Translations under genes and position numbers: made by a program | Notes under the pieces: generated by a model | What the model was told of the DNA's origin: nothing | What the model saw: only the letters and a program-made list of their open reading frames with translations | The model's database searches: none | Source of the DNA: Frigoribacterium sp. Leaf415 | GTDB taxonomy: Bacteria; Actinomycetota; Actinomycetes; Actinomycetales; Microbacteriaceae | Reading direction: 5' to 3' | Assembly: GCF_001424645.1 (NCBI RefSeq) | Contig: NZ_LMQR01000001.1 | Span: 1,670,149-1,734,148 of the forward strand | DNA: 64,000 nt | Shown here: positions 1-8,319 of the stretch, in pieces | Layout of the letters: the number at the start of each line of letters is the position of its first letter | How positions within the stretch are numbered: the stretch's first letter is position 1

Positions 1-97
1 GTGGGGCTGAGCTTCTCAACCGTGGTCTGGACCAATGTGGGGCTTCTCCTGTGTTGGTGGCGCTGAACTCACATCCGAGACAGCAGGTAGACGATCG

Positions 98-170
98 TCG
101 GGGCGACAGGACTCGAACCTGCGATCTTCCGCCCCCAAAACGGACGCGCTAGCCACTACGCTACGCCCCG
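98..170 (-). tRNA. tRNA-Pro (anticodon TGG)
   Basis: On the minus strand the sequence folds as a cloverleaf. The acceptor arms are CGGGGCG and CGCCCCG, with A as discriminator base. The anticodon stem TCCGT/GCGGA carries the loop TTTGGGG, which gives anticodon TGG. The T arm contains GGTTCGAGTCC. CCA is not encoded. A TAGACT hexamer on the minus strand at 238-243 could be its -10 element. Confidence 0.93.
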
Positions 171-287
171 TGTATCAGCCTGGAACCGGCCGTCACGCGT
201 GAGCCCCGTTGAGGTCGGGTACGTGAAGACCGCGTCGAGTCTAGCCGACGCCGAGGGCCCGTGACTGAGCGACCTCGTCGGATGCCT

Positions 288-293
288 TATGCT
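288..293 (+). promoter_or_regulatory. Putative -10 hexamer for tRNA-Gly
   Basis: TATGCT lies 30 nt before the mature tRNA-Gly 5' end. No convincing -35 hexamer is seen at 16-18 nt spacing, so the assignment rests on the -10 match and position only. Confidence 0.35.
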
Positions 294-322
294 GGTCTCA
301 CCCGTGCGGCCAGGCCGCTCAC

Positions 323-393
323 GGGGATGTAGCTCAATGGTAGAGCCTCAGTCTTCCAAACTGATCACGCGGGTTCGATTCCCGTCATCCCCT
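323..393 (+). tRNA. tRNA-Gly (anticodon TCC)
   Basis: The cloverleaf has acceptor arms GGGGATG and CATCCCC with discriminator T. The anticodon stem TCAGT/ACTGA carries the loop CTTCCAA, which gives anticodon TCC. The T arm contains GGGTTCGATTCCC. CCA is not encoded. An imperfect triple repeat starts about 40 bp beyond its 3' end. Confidence 0.95.
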
Positions 394-414
394 CTGTGTT
401 TGTTCGACGCCTCC

Positions 415-582
415 GGCGTCGGCGCCGGGGGGCGCCTTGAATGAAATCTTCTCCGCACCTTGCACGCAGGCGTTGGCGGGCGCCCTCAAGGAAATCTTCT
501 CCGCACCTTGCACGCGGGTGTCGGCGCCGGTAGGCGCCCTCGATGAAATCTTCTCCGCACCTTGCATGCAGGTGTCGGCGCC
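415..582. repeat. Three imperfect tandem repeats downstream of tRNA-Gly
   Basis: A core GAAATCTTCTCCGCACCTTG starts at 443, 491 and 545, each followed by CAYGC. Each copy is bracketed by GGCGCC palindromes and by GTTGGCG or GTCGGCG. The spacing between copies is 48 and 54 bp. Read on either strand the repeats give short repetitive peptides, but there is no start signal or codon pattern that makes a gene credible. This repeat fills most of the gap between tRNA-Gly and the SGNH gene. Confidence 0.8.
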
Positions 583-665
583 TTTCAGGGGTCTCTCGGG
601 CGGCTCGGGGGGAAGTCGTGCTGGCGGATGATTTTTCCTGGCGCGACGTGACCCAAGATGGCCAC

Positions 666-1436
666 ATGAGACGCGCGACGTTCGCACGGGTCGCGCTGGT
701 CGGTGCGGTCGTGGCCACCCTCGCGGCCGGGTGCGCCGCTCCGCCGACCGAGGCGACCAGCGCCTCCGGGTCCGGCACGATGGCCCAGGCCGCCGCCGCG
801 CCCGGCGTCGCCGTCGCGCCGAGCTCGGGGGGCGTGCGGGTCGCGATCGTCGGCGACTCGTTGACCGCCGGGGGCGGTCGCCTGCTCAGCGAGGGGCTCA
901 CCGCCGACACCTGGATGACCTACGCCCAGGGCGACGGCATCGACTACGTGGGCGGCTACGCCAAGGGCGGCTCGACGGTGCAACAGCAGGCCGCTGCGGT
1001 GCGGCCGGTCGACGACGTCGACGTCCTCGTGCTGATGTCCGGCACGAACGACGTGCGCCTCGGACTGACCTTCGCCGAGTCCGCGGCGTCCTACGACGCG
1101 ATCGTCGACACGATCCGGCCGGAGCACGTCGTCGTGGCCGCCATCCCGCCCTACGACCGTGCACCCCGGGCCGCGGCGCGGTACGAGGCGCAACTCGAGC
1201 GCTACGTCGCCGACAAGGGCTGGACCTTCACCGACCCCTGGGGGTTCGCCCGGGCGGGCGACGTCTTCGCCGCCGGCACGACCGTCGACGGCATCCACCC
1301 CACGACGGCCGGATACGAAGCCCTCGGCCACGCGTTGCGTGACACCGTCCTCGACGTGGCGGGCCCGCGGGTCGTCGCCCCGCAGGCGGACTCCCCCGCC
1401 GACCCGGCCGAGGCCGCTCCGGGTACGACCAGCTGA
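666..1436 (+). CDS. SGNH/GDSL-family hydrolase lipoprotein
   Basis: A 256-residue exported esterase or acyl hydrolase of the SGNH superfamily. The start at 666 gives a clean lipoprotein signal: Arg-rich N terminus, hydrophobic stretch, lipobox LAAGC with Cys23. Block I is IVGDSLTAGG with nucleophile Ser65. Block III is SGTNDV with oxyanion Asn128. Block V is DGIHPTTAGY with Asp208 and His211, so the triad is complete. A Ser/Ala-rich linker (about 24-55) separates the lipid anchor from the enzyme domain, and an Ala/Pro-rich tail ends it. The substrate cannot be deduced; surface acyl groups are plausible. It converges with the response regulator gene and is probably monocistronic. Confidence 0.88.
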   Translation: MRRATFARVALVGAVVATLAAGCAAPPTEATSASGSGTMAQAAAAPGVAVAPSSGGVRVAIVGDSLTAGGGRLLSEGLTADTWMTYAQGDGIDYVGGYAKGGSTVQQQAAAVRPVDDVDVLVLMSGTNDVRLGLTFAESAASYDAIVDTIRPEHVVVAAIPPYDRAPRAAARYEAQLERYVADKGWTFTDPWGFARAGDVFAAGTTVDGIHPTTAGYEALGHALRDTVLDVAGPRVVAPQADSPADPAEAAPGTTS

Positions 1437-1499
1437 CGACGCCCCACCCACGCTCCGTCACCCGGTCGCGGGAGTCCGCCGAACCGGAGACGAGCCGGC

Positions 1500-2168
1500 T
1501 CAGTGCTGCAGGAAGGCGAGCACCGCCAGCACACGACGGTGGTCGGTGCCGCTGTCCTCGAGCAGGAGCTTCTGGAAGATCGAGGTGACGTTCTTCTCCA
1601 CCGCACCCGTGCCGATGACCAGCTCGGCCGCGATGGCGGCGTTCGTGCGCCCCTCGGCCATCAGCGTCAACACCTCTCGCTCACGCGGCGTGAGCGCGGC
1701 GAGCGGATCGCTGCGACGGCCCAGCAGCTGCGAGACCACCTGCGGATCGAGGACCGTCCCGCCGTCCGACACCCGGCCGAGCGCGTCACGGAACTCGTCG
1801 AACGAGGCGATGCGGTCCTTGAGCAGGTAGCCGACCCCGCCCGAGCCCGCCTCGAGCAGGTCGCGGGCGTAGGCCACCTCGACGTACTGCGACAGCAGCA
1901 GGATGCCGAGGTCGGGCCGACGGCGTCGCGCCTCGATCGCGGCACGGACGCCCTCGTCGGTGTGGGTGGGCGGCATGCGGACGTCGAGCACGGCGATGTC
2001 GGGACGGACGTCGTCGAGGTCGGCCAGCAACGAGTCGGCATCGCCGTACGCCCCGACGACCTCGACCCCGATCTCGTCGAGCAGTCGGACGAGCCCCTCC
2101 CGCAGCAGCACCGAGTCGTCGGCGACGACGACGCGGAGGGGCTGACGGGAGGGGCTCTCGAGACTCAC
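1500..2168 (-). CDS. NarL/FixJ-type response regulator
   Basis: A 222-residue DNA-binding response regulator. The receiver domain spans about residues 11-130: acidic pair Asp17/Asp18, phospho-acceptor Asp62 in AVLDVRMP, and conserved Lys in GYLLKD. A LuxR-type helix-turn-helix covers about 160-222 (LTPREREVLTLMAEGRTNAA), normal length for the family. The GTG start at 2168 leaves 29 bp to the upstream kinase gene, so the two form a kinase-regulator operon. Actinobacterial relatives often pair with membrane kinases that sense envelope or antibiotic stress. The target genes are unknown. Confidence 0.93.
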   Translation of the reverse strand: MSLESPSRQPLRVVVADDSVLLREGLVRLLDEIGVEVVGAYGDADSLLADLDDVRPDIAVLDVRMPPTHTDEGVRAAIEARRRRPDLGILLLSQYVEVAYARDLLEAGSGGVGYLLKDRIASFDEFRDALGRVSDGGTVLDPQVVSQLLGRRSDPLAALTPREREVLTLMAEGRTNAAIAAELVIGTGAVEKNVTSIFQKLLLEDSGTDHRRVLAVLAFLQH

Positions 2169-2197
2169 GCGTCCAGACTAGGGGCGCGGCCCACCGA

Positions 2198-3751
2198 CTA
2201 CGGTCGCGCGGGCGGCCCGGCCGGCGGGTCGAGCGGCGCGTCGGGCAGTGCCGCGTCGGGCAGTGCCGTGTCGGGCAGTGCCGTGTCGGGCAGTGCCGTG
2301 TCGGGCAGCGGCTCGGTCATGGCCGTCGACGAGAACGGCAGCAGCGGCTCGGTCGGCAGCGGCAGCGTCGGGTTGCTCGGCACCTCGATCGTCATCGGGA
2401 TGCTCACCGTGACGATGGTCGGCCCGCCCTGCGGGCTGCTGATGTCGAGGAAGCCGCCGAGGCCCACGAGGCGCTCCTGCACCCCGGCGAGACCGTGGCC
2501 GTCGCGCAGGCCGGCGCCGCCGCGCCCGTCGTCGGTCACGACGAGCTCGAGCAGTGTGCCGATGCCGTCGGGAGCCTGCCGCGTGCGCAGCACGAGGTCG
2601 GCACTGGCCGCCTCGGCGTGCTTGCCCGTGTTCGTCACCAGTTCGGACGCGATGAAGTACGCGTTGCGCTCGATGTCGCTCGGGATCACGACGCGCGCGG
2701 GCACCCGGTTGAGCATCGTGGTCGGAACCACCGAGCGGTCGACGAGCGACTCGAGGGCCGCGACCAGGCCGCGATCCAGGAGCAACGGAGGCGCGAAACC
2801 GCGGGACAGGGCGCGCAGCTCCTCGAGGGCCTCGCGGGACTGCACCCGCGCCTCCTCGATGAGGGTCTTGCTCTTCTCGGGATCGTTGTCGACGGCGCGG
2901 GAGGCCGCCGCGAGGTCCATCTGCAGGCGGACCAGGCGCTGCTGCGGGCCGTCGTGGATGTCGCGCTCGAGCCGGCGGAGGGCCGTGCCCTCGGCGGACA
3001 GGGCCGCCGTCCGCGAGATCTCGCGGTCGGCGAGCTCGACCTCGAGCTGCTCGCTGCGGAAGCCGCCGAGCATGACGGCGGCGATCGCCTGGTGCATGAC
3101 GACGAACCCGTGCACGACGTACGGGTAGACCAGCACGACGCCGGCGAAGAGTGCGAGGGCGAGGACGACGAGCACCGCGCCTCCGCCGTTGCCGATCGCG
3201 GACGCCCAGTTGAAGGTGTCGAACGGCGGGAGCGCCTGGAAGACGAGCACGACCCCGAGGACCGCGAGCACCGGGCCGGCCAGCAGGCCCACGAGGACGA
3301 AGGTCGTGAAGCCCGCCACGATCGGGAAGACCACGACGCCGTAGAGCAGGTAGAGCCAGTAGTGCGGGTTGGCGAAGACCGAGACCGCCCGCACGAAGCG
3401 GTTCGTGGACCGGCCCCACTCGGTGTTGGGCGTCCAGTCGACGGGTCGGATCGGTCGGTCGCTGGCCCAGCCCAGGCGGAGCACCTCGAAGGTGCCGAAC
3501 CACCGGGCGATCCAGAGGGCGCCGAAGACGACGACCGCCAGGAAGACGAGCGTGAAGAGCGAGTCGCTCGACCCGCTGACCGTGTGCAGGAACAACGAGG
3601 CGGCCACCGTCACGATGACGACGAGGACGGCCGAGAGCGCGACGTAGCCGAGTTCGCGGGGCAACTCGCGCCAGCGTCGTCGGTAGCCGCCGGGGCGGGA
3701 CGGTGGTGAGAGGTAGGGGTTCGCGGCGGTGATGGTGGTCTCCTGGATCAT
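2198..3751 (-). CDS. Membrane sensor histidine kinase (HisKA_3 type)
   Basis: A 517-residue kinase, cognate partner of the downstream regulator. The N-terminal half (about 36-230) holds four to six hydrophobic segments and resembles the 'putative sensor' membrane domain common in actinobacterial NarL-type kinases. The dimerisation and phosphotransfer motif is RDIHDGPQQRL with His266. The ATPase domain follows with the N box ASELVTNTGKHAEA and a glycine-rich GHGLAGVQERL. The last 35 residues are unusual: tandem LPDTA-type pentapeptides encoded by five 15-bp repeats (2239-2308), then a Pro-rich end. The ATG at 3751 matches the start of the hydrophobic domain. The 185-bp region before it is shared divergently with dps. 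Confidence 0.92.
   Translation of the reverse strand: MIQETTITAANPYLSPPSRPGGYRRRWRELPRELGYVALSAVLVVIVTVAASLFLHTVSGSSDSLFTLVFLAVVVFGALWIARWFGTFEVLRLGWASDRPIRPVDWTPNTEWGRSTNRFVRAVSVFANPHYWLYLLYGVVVFPIVAGFTTFVLVGLLAGPVLAVLGVVLVFQALPPFDTFNWASAIGNGGGAVLVVLALALFAGVVLVYPYVVHGFVVMHQAIAAVMLGGFRSEQLEVELADREISRTAALSAEGTALRRLERDIHDGPQQRLVRLQMDLAAASRAVDNDPEKSKTLIEEARVQSREALEELRALSRGFAPPLLLDRGLVAALESLVDRSVVPTTMLNRVPARVVIPSDIERNAYFIASELVTNTGKHAEAASADLVLRTRQAPDGIGTLLELVVTDDGRGGAGLRDGHGLAGVQERLVGLGGFLDISSPQGGPTIVTVSIPMTIEVPSNPTLPLPTEPLLPFSSTAMTEPLPDTALPDTALPDTALPDAALPDAPLDPPAGPPARP
2239..2308. repeat. 15-bp tandem repeat inside the kinase 3' end
   Basis: The octamer TCGGGCAG recurs at 2241, 2256, 2271, 2286 and 2301 within a 15-bp unit, in frame with the kinase. 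It encodes repeated LPDTA/LPDAA peptides. Unit number could vary by slippage without breaking the frame. Confidence 0.85.
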
Positions 3752-3838
3752 GCCTTCGAGCCTGGTCTGAGCGGGGCGTCCACCCCATGGTGCCAGCGCC
3801 CGGAACGCCGGTGGGGTTATCCCCCCTCACGAGCCGGG

Positions 3839-3872
3839 TGAGGTGAGGCTGGCCTAGGTGAGCCGAGCCTCA
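3839..3872. promoter_or_regulatory. Two overlapping DtxR/IdeR-like iron boxes upstream of dps
   Basis: Positions 3839-3857 (TGAGGTGAGGCTGGCCTAG) and 3854-3872 (CTAGGTGAGCCGAGCCTCA) each match about 14 of 19 positions of the DtxR/IdeR consensus as I remember it (TWAGGTWAGSCTWACCTWA). They end just upstream of the predicted -35 of dps. In mycobacteria, iron-loaded IdeR bound upstream of bfrB acts as an activator, so similar control of a ferritin-like gene is plausible here. Confidence 0.6.
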
Positions 3873-3878
3873 GCTTGC

Positions 3879-3906
3879 TTGCGGAATTCTCCCAGACGTC
3901 TAGCGT
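3879..3906 (+). promoter_or_regulatory. dps promoter
   Basis: TTGCGG at 3879-3884 and TAGCGT at 3901-3906 are separated by 16 bp. The ATG is 31 nt downstream of the -10 and is preceded by an AGGAAAGGA ribosome-binding site. Confidence 0.6.
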
Positions 3907-3936
3907 TGCCTCCATCGTCTAGGAAAGGACCACGTC

Positions 3937-4425
3937 ATGACCGACATCACCCGCACCGTCCCCCAGGGTTCCGTCGACCCCGACGTCGCCGCCGGCGTCG
4001 CCCAGTTCCTCAGCCAGATCGTCACCGACATGACGGCCCTGTCGGTCAACGGCAAGCAGGCCCACTGGCACGTGCGCGGCATCGCGTTCGTCGCCGTGCA
4101 CGAACTCATCGACGTGGTCGTCGACCACGCCCGCGAATGGGCCGACCTCGCCGCCGAGCGCGTCGTCGCCCTCGGCCTGCCGGTCGACGGACGCATCGAG
4201 ACCGTCGCCGCCAAGACGGTCATCCCCCCGACCTCCCCCGGCTTCAACCAGATCGACGTCACCATCGCCGAGCTGGTCGCCCAGATCGACGCCTCGCTCG
4301 TCGCCGTCCGCGAGGCCATCGACGAACTCGGCGAGCTCGACGCCTCGAGCCAGGACGTCGCCATCGAGATCTCGCGCGGCCTCGAGAAGGACCGCTGGTT
4401 CCTCGCCGCGCACGTCGCCGGCTGA
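3937..4425 (+). CDS. dps: Dps-family ferritin-like DNA protection protein
   Basis: A 162-residue Dps (miniferritin), expected to form a cytoplasmic dodecamer that oxidises Fe(II) with peroxide, stores iron and shields DNA. The ferroxidase residues of the family are visible: His43 in QAHWHVRG, His55 and Asp59 in AVHELID, and Asp70 and Glu74 in WADLAAER. The length is normal and there is only a short N-terminal tail. The ATG follows a strong AGGAAAGGA site. Overlapping DtxR-like boxes upstream suggest iron control. A long hairpin after the stop ends the transcript. Confidence 0.95.
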   Translation: MTDITRTVPQGSVDPDVAAGVAQFLSQIVTDMTALSVNGKQAHWHVRGIAFVAVHELIDVVVDHAREWADLAAERVVALGLPVDGRIETVAAKTVIPPTSPGFNQIDVTIAELVAQIDASLVAVREAIDELGELDASSQDVAIEISRGLEKDRWFLAAHVAG

Positions 4426-4443
4426 TCCGTCCCGCCGGACGGA

Positions 4444-4485
4444 CGAAGGCCGCCACCCCGCCCGGGGTGGCGGCCTTCGCCGTGC
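4444..4485. terminator. Bidirectional hairpin between dps and the peptide transporter ATPase gene
   Basis: Arms GAAGGCCGCCACCCCG and the matching GGGTGGCGGCCTTC flank a short loop. There is no clear T tract, as is common in high-GC actinobacteria. It separates two convergent transcripts. Confidence 0.75.
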
Positions 4486-4540
4486 GGCGGGCTCGCGGCG
4501 GCCGCGCGGCGACGCGCGACGGACTCGCGGCGACGATCCG

Positions 4541-4571
4541 TCAGGCGCTCAGGCGCTCAGGCGCTCAGGCG
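4541..4571. repeat. 9-bp tandem repeat at the ATPase 3' end
   Basis: GCGCTCAGG is repeated about three times and covers the last codons and stop of the ATPase gene. Several in-frame or near-frame stop triplets (TCA on the plus strand) occur within it, so slippage would change only the last residues. Confidence 0.7.
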
Positions 4572-6224
4572 CTCCTCACGACGTCGGCGCTGCTCGACCG
4601 GGTCGGGCACCGGCGCCGAGGCGATCAGGCGGCGGGTGTAGTCATCCGAGGGTGAGGTGAGGATCTCGCTGCGGTCGCCGATCTCGACGAGGCGGCCGGA
4701 GCGCAGCACGGCGATCCGGTCGCAGAGCGAGTCGACGACGGCGAGGTCGTGACTGATGAACAGGCAGGCGAAGCCCAGCCGGCTCTGCAGCGAGCGGAAG
4801 ACGTCCAGCACCCGCGCCTGCACCGACACGTCGAGAGCGCTCGTGGGCTCGTCGGCGATGAGCAGCTCGGGGTCGAGAGCCACCGCACGGGCGATCGCCA
4901 CGCGCTGACGTTGACCGCCCGACAGCTCGTGCGGGTACCGCTCGCGCCACGCCCCGCCCAGCCCGACGTCGGCCAGCAGGGCGTCGACCCGGTCGGTCAG
5001 TTCGGAGCCGCGGAGGCGCCGCCGCACCTGCAACGGCTCGGCGACCGTCTGGGCGATGCTGTACCTCGGGTTGAGCGACGTCGTCGGGTTCTGGAAGACG
5101 ACGGCGACCCGCTCCCGCATGGCGGCGATCTCGCGCCGTCGGGCCGTGCTCAGGTCGACCCCCGTCGCCTGCACGCTGCCCGCCGAGATCGGGGCCAGGC
5201 CGATCGCCGCCCGCCCGATCGTCGTCTTGCCACTGCCGGACTCGCCGACCAGGCCCAGGATCTCACCGCGGGCGACCTCGAAGCTCACCCCGTCGACGGC
5301 ACGGAACCGTTCCACGAGGCGGTTGCCGTACTCGACGACGAGGTCGTGCACGGCGAGCGCCGGGCCTGCCTCGCCCGTCACCCCCGCGTCGGGCGCGGCC
5401 GGGCCGGTCGGACGCGGCTCGACCGCGACCCGGTCGCCCACCCGGGGCACGGCGTCGAGCAGGTCACGCGTGTAGTCGGCCGCGGGGGCGGCGAACAGGG
5501 GTCCGACGTCGTTCGTCTCGACGACCTCGCCCGAGCGCATCACGACGACGCGGTCGGCGAGGTCGGCCACCACGCCCATGTCGTGCGTGATCAGCAGGAT
5601 GCTGGTGCCCGACCCGCGCTGGAGGCGGCGGAGCACGTCGAGCACCTCGGCCTGCACCGTCACGTCGAGCGCCGTCGTGGGCTCGTCGGCGATCAGCAGG
5701 GCCGGGTCGGAGGCCAGGGCCATCGCGATCATGATGCGCTGGCACTGGCCGCCCGAGAGCTGGTGCGGGAAGGACTTCAGCCGCTCCTCGGGCTCGGGGA
5801 TCTCGACGCTCGCCAGCAGTTCGACCGCGCGGGCCCGCACGGCCGCACGGCTCGCGGTGGGCTCGTGCCGCCGAACGGCCTCCTCGATCTGGAACCCGAC
5901 CGTGAAGACGGGGTTGAGGGCCGCCGAGGGGTCCTGGAAGATCATGGCGATCCGCTCGCCCCGCAGGTGGCGCACGGCGCTCTCGGGCCGCCCGACCAGT
6001 TCGTCGCCGTCGAACACGATCGACCCGCCGACGGTGGCGTTGGCGGGCAGCAAGCCCAGGACCGACATGGCGCTGACGCTCTTGCCCGAGCCGGACTCGC
6101 CTACGACGGCGAGGACCTCCCCCCGATGCACGTCGAACGAGGCCCCCTGGACGGCGACTTGGTCGACCCCGTCGACGTCGAAGCGGATGGTGAGGTCGCG
6201 GACGCTCAGCAGCGGGTCGGTCAT
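4557..6224 (-). CDS. Fused double ATP-binding protein of a dipeptide/oligopeptide ABC importer (DppD-DppF type)
   Basis: A 555-residue protein with two complete nucleotide-binding domains that energises the peptide permeases encoded upstream. Domain 1 has Walker [13 protein letters not shown], signature [15 protein letters not shown] and Walker B LLIADEPT. Domain 2 has [26 protein letters not shown] and LLIADEPT. Each half carries the C-terminal extension typical of oligopeptide transporter ATPases ([24 protein letters not shown]). The ATG at 6224 overlaps the upstream regulator stop by 4 bp (ATGA), implying translational coupling. The gene closes the peptide uptake cluster. The Dpp/Opp assignment is firm, but the exact peptide substrate is not deducible. 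Confidence 0.93.
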   Translation of the reverse strand: MTDPLLSVRDLTIRFDVDGVDQVAVQGASFDVHRGEVLAVVGESGSGKSVSAMSVLGLLPANATVGGSIVFDGDELVGRPESAVRHLRGERIAMIFQDPSAALNPVFTVGFQIEEAVRRHEPTASRAAVRARAVELLASVEIPEPEERLKSFPHQLSGGQCQRIMIAMALASDPALLIADEPTTALDVTVQAEVLDVLRRLQRGSGTSILLITHDMGVVADLADRVVVMRSGEVVETNDVGPLFAAPAADYTRDLLDAVPRVGDRVAVEPRPTGPAAPDAGVTGEAGPALAVHDLVVEYGNRLVERFRAVDGVSFEVARGEILGLVGESGSGKTTIGRAAIGLAPISAGSVQATGVDLSTARRREIAAMRERVAVVFQNPTTSLNPRYSIAQTVAEPLQVRRRLRGSELTDRVDALLADVGLGGAWRERYPHELSGGQRQRVAIARAVALDPELLIADEPTSALDVSVQARVLDVFRSLQSRLGFACLFISHDLAVVDSLCDRIAVLRSGRLVEIGDRSEILTSPSDDYTRRLIASAPVPDPVEQRRRREERLSA

Positions 6225-6793
6225 CGGGGCTCCTGGTTCGGGTCGGGCGGCGTGCGGCCGGCGTCCGGGGCCGTCTGGTCGCGGTCGGCCTTGAAGGCCT
6301 CCCAATCGGCGAGCATCTTGCGGTGGTACTGCGAGATCCAGGCCATGTAGTCGCGGCCGTTGACCAACCGGCGCCGCACCTCCTCGTCCTGTCCGTTCGC
6401 GGGGTCGAGCACCGAGAGTCCCTGCTCGATCGTGATGCGTTGCCGGTCGAGGTAGCGGCGCTCGCCCGCGAGCCAGCTGCCCCAGATGTCGTCCTCGGCC
6501 CGGAAGTAGTGGCTGCGGTCGCCGGGCACGACGTGCCTCTTGATGAACCCCGAGTCGACCAGGCGTCGCGTCGACATCGAGACGGAGCCGGCGCTGGCGC
6601 TGAGGGCCGAGCCCAGGTCGGCCGACGAGACGTAGGGCTCGCGCATCATCATCAGGTAGCCGAGGATGCGCCCGTCCATCAGGGCCGAGCCGGCCATCTC
6701 CCACATGACGGCGAACTGTTCGACGAACTCGCGGCGGGCGGCGTCGCCGACGGGGGTGACGGTCGTGGCGGTCGTGGCGTCGTCGCTCGGCAT
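6221..6793 (-). CDS. GbsR/MarR-like transcriptional regulator
   Basis: A 190-residue winged-helix protein. Residues about 17-110 match the GbsR/MarR type: FVEQFAVMWEM, then GRILGYLMMMREPYVSSADL, then LSASAGSVSMSTRRLVDSGF as the recognition region, then a wing with RSHYFRAEDD. A C-terminal helical part (about 115-170) probably dimerises or binds ligand. The start ATG at 6793 is chosen because upstream codons are not conserved-looking. It sits inside the peptide transporter cluster, coupled by ATGA to the ATPase gene, and is the obvious candidate to control it. The repeated GTTTCA-N8-TGAAA palindrome near 13291 and 15500 is a candidate operator (inference). Confidence 0.82.
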   Translation of the reverse strand: MPSDDATTATTVTPVGDAARREFVEQFAVMWEMAGSALMDGRILGYLMMMREPYVSSADLGSALSASAGSVSMSTRRLVDSGFIKRHVVPGDRSHYFRAEDDIWGSWLAGERRYLDRQRITIEQGLSVLDPANGQDEEVRRRLVNGRDYMAWISQYHRKMLADWEAFKADRDQTAPDAGRTPPDPNQEPR

Positions 6794-6873
6794 GCGTTCT
6801 CTCGATCCGTGGGGTCCCGTCCCGGCAGGGCGGGCGCTTCGCCGCCAGCCTAGATCGACGGTCGCGGACGTCG

Positions 6874-8319
6874 TCATCCGTCGAGCTCCGTCACCGGGCG
6901 CATGCTCATGCCTCCGGAGCCGCGCAGCAGCGTGACCCGGCCGTCGCCGTCGAACTCGTAGCGCATGGTCTCGCCCACCGATCCGAAGCCGTTGCCCTGC
7001 GCGATGAGCACCTCGCGGGGCCCGGTCACCCTCAGGCGGTCGAGCCCGTCGACGGGATCGGAGGCACCGGGGTGCAGCGCGACCAGGTTCTCGCCCAGCA
7101 GGGCGACGTCGACGATGCCGAACTCGCCCGCGAACCGGCCGGTGAACCGGGCCGGGTCGACATCGGACGAGGAGGCGCGGGTCGCCAACCCGGCGGGGGC
7201 CGCCTCCCGAGCCAGGTCGAGCAGGCGCAGCACGCCGGACGAGAGGGAGGTGGCGGGTCCGTCGACGGCGTTGGTGAGGACCGAGACGGCCAGCCCGATC
7301 GAGGGATCGAAGAGCGTGCGGGTGATGTGTCCCGGGTACCCGCCGGAGTGCCCGACCACGCGGTGCCCGCCGACGCGGTCGATCACGAACCCGAGGCCGT
7401 AGTGAGCCGAGGCCGGCTGCGACGCGTCGGACTGCCAGGCCTCCCGTTGGGCGAGCCGCTTGCTGTGCTCGCTCAGCAGGCGCTCGTCCCCGTCGAAGTG
7501 CGCCGAGGCGTAGCGCACCAGGTCGGAGGCCGTGCCGTAGAAACCCGTCGCCGCCGCCATGGCCCGGGTGTCGACGTGATCGAGCCTCACCCGGGTCTGC
7601 GACACGTGGCGGCCGCTGTGGCCCGCCGCGTACTCGTCGGCGCGGGCGTCGTCCCACTCGGGCCCCGTGTGGGTGAGGCCGAGGCGGTCGACGATCGACT
7701 CGGTCACGAACTCGCCGTACGACCGACCGGACGCCGCCGCGACGACCAGGCCGAGCAGCGAGTACCCGAGGTTGCTGTAGTTGAAGGCGGACCCCGCGGG
7801 CGCCTTGTCGCCGTGGTCGAGCAGCATGTCGAGCAGCTCGTCCTCGTCGGGGAACGGACGGCCGTGCTGCCAGTAGTCGCCGTCGAGGCCGTCCCGGATG
7901 ACTCCGGCACCGTGCTCGAGCAGCTCGCGGACGGTGGCGTCGGCCAGCGGCGACCCCGCCTCGGCCAGCCGCGGCACGAACGTCCCCACGGGGTCGTCGA
8001 GTCGGAGGGCTCCCCGCTCGACGAGCTGCAGGACGGCCGTGGCGGTGAAGGTCTTCGAGTGCGAGGCGATGCGGAACAGGTGCTCCGTGGTCAGCGGGAC
8101 CCGCGCCTCCTCGTCCGCCAGGCCGTGGGCGGACGACAGCTGCAGGCCGCCGTCGAACCAGACCGCCGTCTGCACCCCGGGCACCCGCTCGCGCCAGCGG
8201 CGGTAGGCCAGCCACCCGTCGACGTAGGGCAGGGCGGACCGCAGGTCGGCGACCTGCTGCGCGGTGAGGGCGGGGGTGGCGGTCGAGGGGGTCACGGGTC
8301 CTCCGGTGGGGGGCGTCAT
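6874..8319 (-). CDS. Serine hydrolase of the class C beta-lactamase/D-aminopeptidase family
   Basis: A 481-residue penicillin-binding-type hydrolase. It has the active-site tetrad SHSK (SxxK) in FRIASHSKTFTATAVLQL, a YSN-type second motif in FNYSNLGYSLLG, and HSG in VGHSGGYPGH where lactamases have KTG. A C-terminal beta-rich extension (about 370-480) resembles that of esterase or D-aminopeptidase members. No signal peptide is seen, so it is probably cytoplasmic. The start ATG at 8319 overlaps the permease stop by 4 bp. Its place in a peptide importer operon points to cleavage of imported D- or modified peptides. A beta-lactamase role cannot be excluded but is less likely without a signal. 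Confidence 0.85.
   Translation of the reverse strand: MTPPTGGPVTPSTATPALTAQQVADLRSALPYVDGWLAYRRWRERVPGVQTAVWFDGGLQLSSAHGLADEEARVPLTTEHLFRIASHSKTFTATAVLQLVERGALRLDDPVGTFVPRLAEAGSPLADATVRELLEHGAGVIRDGLDGDYWQHGRPFPDEDELLDMLLDHGDKAPAGSAFNYSNLGYSLLGLVVAAASGRSYGEFVTESIVDRLGLTHTGPEWDDARADEYAAGHSGRHVSQTRVRLDHVDTRAMAAATGFYGTASDLVRYASAHFDGDERLLSEHSKRLAQREAWQSDASQPASAHYGLGFVIDRVGGHRVVGHSGGYPGHITRTLFDPSIGLAVSVLTNAVDGPATSLSSGVLRLLDLAREAAPAGLATRASSSDVDPARFTGRFAGEFGIVDVALLGENLVALHPGASDPVDGLDRLRVTGPREVLIAQGNGFGSVGETMRYEFDGDGRVTLLRGSGGMSMRPVTELDG

Noticed and set aside
1..97. Possible gene fragment at the window start
   Set aside because: No frame with start, ribosome site or recognisable product. I see nothing supportable here.
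365..910. Minus-strand frame with repeated CGEDF-type peptides near tRNA-Gly
   Set aside because: It is a translation of the triple DNA repeat and then runs antisense to the SGNH gene. No start signal.
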